Under the pieces are notes generated by a model. The model did no database searches. It saw only the letters and a list, made by a program, of their open reading frames with translations, and had not been told where the DNA came from. Source: Blasia pusilla (lineage: Eukaryota > Marchantiophyta > Marchantiopsida > Blasiales). Taken from it: 64,000 nt of DNA. Position numbers and translations under genes: made by a program. Below, piece after piece: positions 58,291-64,000 of the stretch (the stretch's first letter is position 1; each line of letters starts with the position of its first letter). The stretch is from assembly GCA_050084515.1 (NCBI GenBank), contig CM114274.1, positions 3,596,001-3,660,000 on the forward strand. Reading direction: 5' to 3'.

Positions 58291-60720
58291 TTGCCTCCCA
58301 TCCCACGTGTCCCACCGCATCTGGTGGATCTTGTCGTCGTGTCCTTAGCTTCTTGGCCCCGTCACAGTCGTCGTCTTAAGTGCTGGTGTGAGTATGTCTA
58401 CGTGGCGTCGACGTCGCTGTCACAACAGCCAACTTTCTGTCTGCGCATGAGTGAGGTCCGTTTATCTTCCGGTCAACGGGAAGAGCGGGAACAACTGGGG
58501 CAGCTCCGGCGTAAGGACGTGACCAGGAAAGGACACCCTCGGCCCTTAGAATCCTCGTGCGTACGGAAGCTCTTCCGTGAGTCCTTCGCAGAGTTTGGGT
58601 GATAGGGGCGAAGGCACCCTTTGGACTCGCGTCTTTTTGGTTTTCCGCGAAGCGTTTTTTTGAAATTTGCCTTCGTTAGGTTTTGCACGGCGCAATCGCC
58701 ATTCCAACGATGTCGTCTCTTGGCGGAGACTTTCGTGAGAATCGGTACATATCCGGCGAAGGGTGAAGTTTCTTTATATACAAATACAAAGGAGAGCCAA
58801 TGTTTTTGGTCCGTGATTGAAAAATGAATGAATTAGTAAGTGTAAAATTCTTCCGGCTAGCTCAACACGAAACTCCGGTTCTCCCCACACATTGCTATGG
58901 ACTCCGGAGTACATTGCTTGTGGGGCATCCCGCGGCCCAGGAGGTCATTTCCTTTCATCCCGGGATTATTGACGACGTTACGCTTTTTCCACAAGGCGAC
59001 ATAGTAGTAGCCTAGGCAACCCTCCTATCTCCTCCACCAACCACGTTGGCACGAAATGTCGGCCACCCTTTGCCCACATGGACGCCTCACCACCGAAATA
59101 TTGTCCACGTCAAGAACCCAGTCCATCACGGCCACCTCGTAGTCTCCGTCGTACTACAGTCGAACGTGACGTCGTAGCCATGGGGATCCTTGGTCGCAGA
59201 AATGGCCCATCGTCTTGGCGACCTCAACCTGCTTATGACTGGAAGTAGTTACTAGGGACGCATGAATGGAGGTCGCGGGGACCTCTACGCGTGTCCACGG
59301 GATCACGCTCTAAGAGACCTAGGAGCTTTGCCACACCTGCTTGGCATGGAATTGGCCTCTTAGCCACATTGAGAATGAAGTTCCATGTTGTTGTAGTCTT
59401 GGAACTACTAACCATTTTGGGTATGACCTTGAAGCCTCCGTGGTAGCTCACTTGAGGATTTGATCTAACGTGGTTATCTATTTTTCATCCTTCTATGTTA
59501 TCTTCTAAGAATAAAAGATTCGTCTTGTCATTTTTATTTTAGGGGCAATACAATTTTATTCTTAAAATAGAAGACCTTGTGACTTTTTTAAGATTTTTCT
59601 TCTTGTAAAAGAAAAAAAATCGACTTTGAAAAGAAAATTTTCATAAAGGGAAGAAAATTTCCACCAATTGTTTTATTAAGGAAAACCAAAAAAATTGAAC
59701 TCCTTTTTCAAATAAGATTTTATATAAAATATTCTACTTTCTAAAAGAAATTTTTCTTTCAAATGTCAAAAAAGAAGAAAATTTCCACACTTTAAAAAAA
59801 ATTACTCACTTTCTTATATACAAATAAAATCTCTACACTTTCTTAAATTATTTTTTAGTCTACACTCATTCTAATTTCCTATGTGATATAGGAAGAAAAA
59901 CTGGAATAATTTGGATTTAGAGAAATAGATAAGGGAAATTTTAAGTCATTAAAAATGGACTTGGAAGTTTTATTTTAAACGAATAAAAAATGATAAGGAG
60001 ATTACCACATAGAAAAAGGACAACAACTATAAGAATTAAAATCATTAAAAGAAGAAGAAGAAGAGAAGATGGGATTTTTGTGATGGAGATAAACACGTAT
60101 TGAACTTTGGAAATGATCTCCGTTGTGTGTATTAACCTTCATGAGTTACCTTGTGCATAATCTTTGACAAGTGAATCAATTTCTTTCATATCAATGATAA
60201 TATTCCTTTGGACACATTCATTGATGTAGCATTATTTTTAGAATTCATTCCAACATCTTAGCCTCAATTTTAAGGTTGAACTTTACAACAAAAATATTCT
60301 AAAATAATCATTCAATGGTTGCAATGGATGTAAGTCAATACATTTAAAAATTATTGCATTTTCTCAAGCAAATGTACGTAGGGAATCTATTCCAATACAT
60401 CCTCAAATTGTTTCTTTTAGTTGAGTCTATTGACCTCAAAATATGTATAGTAGTCTACAAATGATAAGAGAGATATCCGAGCATACCAACAACGACATTT
60501 TCTCTCTAAGATACATACCCATAAGAGGTTACTTTTTGCATTCTCATTTTCCTGTAAAGTGAGGGCTAAAATTGATGTAGCGGACATCTTTGGACTTGTA
60601 AATATATAACTCTTGCCCCTAAAGAACCAACTGATTTGGTTAACGTTAATACCTAACATTAACTTCACTTGTGTAACATGAAGATCCTTGAAACCAAATT
60701 CTTTGATGACTTATGCATTT
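58291..60720. other. GC-richer island, then AT-rich intergenic
   Basis: 58291-59460 is noticeably richer in GC and CpG than its neighbours but yields no recognisable protein (ORF 58291-58602 has no domain). It may be young transposon DNA. From 59460 the sequence is very AT-rich with A/T runs and short ORFs only. Confidence 0.35.
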
Positions 60721-61975
60721 GGGCCAAATTATTGCTCAAGATGGGAAAGTTGGACAAGAGGAAAATTGGAAAAACCTTATTTTGATTGAAGGTTTGATGG
60801 TACGAGTCCAAAAAGGACTTCTTAATTTTAGAGGTTTTGCTCATAGCTCCACTGTGGATGAAACTTGGCAAGAGTGCTAGATGCAGCTTGGAGACCATGT
60901 GGGCCAAATTTCAGCTCAAGATGGGAAATTTGGACAAGAAGAAAATTGGAAAGACCTTCTTTTGATTGAAGGTTTTATGGTTCGGGTCCAAAAATAACTT
61001 ACCAATTTTTGAGGTTTTTCTCACAACTCCATTTTGCTTGAAACTTGGAAATAATGGAACATGCACCTTGGGGAAAATTTGGGCCAAAATTCTGCTCAAG
61101 ATGGGAAAGTTGGACATGATGAAAATTGGAAAAATCTTATTTTGATTGAAGGTTTGATGGTTCGGGTCCAAAAAAGACTTATGAATTTTTGAGGTTTTGC
61201 TCACAACTCCACTATGGGTGAAACTTTGCAGGAGTGGAACATGCACCTTGGGGACCATGTGGGAAAAATTCCAGCTCAAGATGGCAAATTTGGACTAGAT
61301 GAAAAATGATAAGATCTTATTTTGATAGAAGGTTTGATGGTTTGGGTCCAAAAAGGACTTACCAATTTTTGAGGTTTTCGTTACAACTCCATTTTTATTG
61401 AAACTTTGTACGAGTGCTAGATACACCTAGGAAATTATGTCTGCCAAATTTTAGCTCAAGATGGAAAAGTTGGACAAGATGAAAATTGGAAAATCTTATT
61501 TTGATCGAAGGCTTGATGGTTCGGGTCCAAAAAATACTTATTAATAATCGAGATTTTGCTCATAACTCCACTGTGGGTGAAACTTTGCAGGAGTGGAACA
61601 TGCACCTTGGGGACCATGTGGGCCAAATTCCAGCTCAAGATGGCGAAGTTGGACTAGATGAAAAATGAAAAGACATTATTTTGATTGAAGGTTTGATGGT
61701 TCGGGTCCAAAAAAGACTTACCAATTTTGAGGTTTTCTTCACAGCTCCATTTTGGTTGAAACTTTGTATAAGTGCTAGATACACCTAGGCAATTATGTCT
61801 TCCAAATTTCAGCTCAAGATTGGGAAGTTGGACAAGATGAAAAATTAAAAACCTTTTTTTCATTCGAGGTTTATTGGTTCAGGTCAAAAGGTCATTTTTT
61901 AGATTGTGATCACAACTTCATTTGGGTTGAGACTTTGCAAGAGTGATAGATGTAAATTGGGGATCATATGCACCA
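60721..61975 (+). repeat. 180-bp tandem satellite, about 7 units
   Basis: Units start near 60721, 60901, 61081, 61261, 61441, 61620 and 61800. Each carries 'gccaaatt..gctcaagatgg', then 'gttggacaagatgaaaa', 'ttattttgat.gaaggtttgatgg', 'gggtccaaaa', 'gaggtttt', 'actccactgtgggtgaaact' and a 'gtg.a.atgcaccttggggacc' end. Divergence between units is moderate. The unit is exactly 60 codons, so the minus strand stays open across junctions (for example 60911-61279), giving repeat-like ORFs that should not be taken as a gene. Confidence 0.9.
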
Positions 61976-64000
61976 CCCTGGATCAACTCTAGATTACATA
62001 CTTTCTCACGATATTATATTTTAATAAAAACTATTCTTTAAAAATATTAAAAATATTATTCTCTTCTAATTAAGAAAAAAATCATATTTCATAAAATCTT
62101 AGAAGAGTTATTACATTTCCCTCTTGTAAGTAATTACACTCCTCAATTCAAAAGTAAATGATATCTTAGTCCCGTAAGTAAATTCACCCTTCCATAAAAT
62201 TAGAACAAAATCTATTCCTTATGCATTAAAATTCAATTTCCCTTTCCATAACATATGAATCAAGGCAAAATTTATTTATTTATTTAACATTTTCAAAATA
62301 TTTTGGAAATTTATTAATATTTATATTCACATATTATAATATGAAATAAAATATGAATTAATAAGTAAAATTTTGTTTCTATTCCGGTCAAATCCCTTTC
62401 GAATACTACCCCATGCAATCTTGCTCACTAGACACAATTCAAACATAGATTTTGCTTTCTTAATTTTGGAAAAAAAAATCATCCGTGTTCCAATCCCCAT
62501 CTTTCAATAAATAAAAGAAAATCACGTATTTTGATAAATTTATTTCCCAAAAGAGGGATTAAATTTTCCCCCAATCCAACTTTAAAGTTAAAAATATTAT
62601 AGAAATAATGTATCTTCCTTTATTTTGGAGAATAATTCTTCTCCCATTACTACCCTATTATCATTTTCAGTTTTTTCCCAAAATAAAATTTGATTTCCCC
62701 TCAAAACTAAAATTTAAAATTTGTTTGCATAAACCTAAAAAAAATATTTTAAATTGTCAAATGAGGAAAGATTAAACAAATGAAAAACACTCTAGAAGAT
62801 TTCATCGGGGAAGATGTTTGAATTTGAGTTCATTAAAATTAATTAATGATTATTAAGACCTTATCCATTTTTCTTTTTGCTTAGTGTAGGATAAATGTAA
62901 AAAAATTCATAAATTCATGGACACATTTCATAGTGGTCTTGAACGTTTCTTAATTATTTAAAAATCATTTTGATCCCAAGTTTATCTCAAAATATTCTTA
63001 AAAAATCCATGACAATCAAAACTTGAAAAATAGATTAAATGACATATTTCTTAAGTAATGTGTAATTTCCCTTCCAAAATTACCTTGAAATTACAAGTAT
63101 AGGTTTTTCCTAAATGCTGAAATATTTATTAAAATTAAAAATTTTGAAAAATACATTGATCCAAATGAAGAGCTACAAAAATGTTTTAGAGATAATATTT
63201 TCTTAATTTAAATTTATTTTAAATAAAAATTAAAATCCCTCGTTTCTATTCAAAACTTATGTTAGTATAGGGAATATCAAACAATAATTGGGAAACAAAT
63301 TTTCAAAATACACTTCTTGGATATTAATTCTTTGATAAAATAACCAATTAGAACTCCTTATATAAAATATAAGTTCAAGATGTTTGAATATATGCCCAAA
63401 AAAAAATCTAATAAATAATCCACCTTATCCAAGGACTTATAACCCAAGAGAAAACTTTCATCAATTTCATGAACTCACTTTATGGACAACATTTATGACT
63501 GACTCACATTCACAAGTCTCCTCAATGAGATATTTTGAATTTTTTTGAAAATATATTTACAAAAAATAAGGAGTACCCCACAAAACATTTGGATTGAGAG
63601 GAACATAATACTTATGTACATTACAAAGATATAGATATGAATAAATTCTATCTAATCTGATTCATCATCAGATATATGTAACACCAATACAGACGTCTCA
63701 CCAACTCTTCCTCCTCTTCCCCTAGCTCTAGTCACGCGTGTTCCACCTCCACGAGGAATAGTCCTATCCAACTCAACATCGGCTTTACCATCATCTCTTT
63801 CTTGTGTTGGATGTGTCGAAAACATCTCCCACTCTCTCTCAAAGAATCCAAAGAGTTCCTACTGCATGTGACGAGGGTAATGGTATATTTGAAGATATCT
63901 GCCTTCAGTCCTTTGAGGAATATCTTGCCATAAGAAAGGTGGCAAGATTAATTCGAGTCTCCTCAAAATAGGTCATACTTTCAGTTTGGGAGCCCCCGAT
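61976..64000. other. AT-rich tail of window
   Basis: No gene recognised. About 62440-62930 is the second copy of the AT-rich repeat at 3580-4110. The last about 350 bp (from 63650) become less AT-rich and contain CT-rich serine/arginine-type codons on the minus strand. This may be the edge of a coding region beyond the window, but it is too short to call. Confidence 0.4.
62440..62930 (+). repeat. AT-rich dispersed repeat, second copy
   Basis: Same-orientation partner of about 3580-4110, some 59 kb away, with several indels. The shared 'tagaagatttcatc.gggaagat' and 'cttagtgtagg.taaa' blocks make chance similarity of AT-rich DNA unlikely. Confidence 0.5.

Noticed and set aside
60911-61279. 122-codon minus-strand ORF
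   Set aside because: It simply runs through two units of the 180-bp satellite; the 3n period keeps it open.
1-64000. CRISPR array, rRNA operon, bacterial-type operons or riboswitches
   Set aside because: No regular short repeat/spacer pattern, no rRNA-like sequence; genes are spliced and eukaryotic.

Overview
This window is nuclear DNA from a land plant. It holds three intact-looking host genes with plant-type GT-AG introns, set in a long AT-rich intergenic landscape of decayed transposable elements. The three genes are a SKP2-type F-box/LRR protein (minus strand, about 10.5-13.2 kb), the mitochondrial import-motor subunit PAM16/TIM16 (minus strand, about 32.3-33.3 kb) and the nuclear pore scaffold protein NUP93 (plus strand, about 40.1-48.9 kb). 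I rebuilt their exons from splice sites and remembered family conservation; exon lengths sum to whole codons for SKP2 (462 aa) and NUP93 (859 aa). Gene density, element types and divergence from Arabidopsis suggest a non-flowering plant (bryophyte, lycophyte or fern), but that is only an inference.

Layout. 1-3228: 3' part of an autonomous Helitron with an intron-containing but broken Pif1-like helicase gene. 4441-4974: end of a Ty3/gypsy Pol (integrase C-terminus fused to a PHD finger), followed by LTR-like direct repeats. 5799: truncated copy of a 1-kb LTR family. 8732-8943: 212-bp non-autonomous Helitron. 10522-13162: SKP2-like gene. 15589-15960: LINE-like tail repeat. 17.3-20.7 kb: minus-strand copia wreck with a solo LTR nested in gag. 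27298-28300 and 29515-30516: two more solo LTRs of that family. 32.3-33.3 kb: PAM16. 35034-39808: inverted pair of about 0.7-kb arms flanking a 3.2-kb Helitron. 40085-48936: NUP93, with a broken LINE in intron 13. 51.4-52.65 kb: copia gag fragment between direct repeats. 57.1-58.3 kb: two more LINE-like tail repeats. 60721-61975: seven copies of a 180-bp tandem satellite.

The host genes belong to separate processes (ubiquitin ligase substrate selection, protein import into mitochondria, nuclear pore structure) and show no operon-like link. The transposons give a readable insertion history: solo LTR into copia gag, a Helitron between inverted arms, and a LINE into a NUP93 intron. I found no CRISPR array, rRNA or convincing tRNA. 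Between the named features the sequence is mostly AT-rich and without recognisable coding potential.
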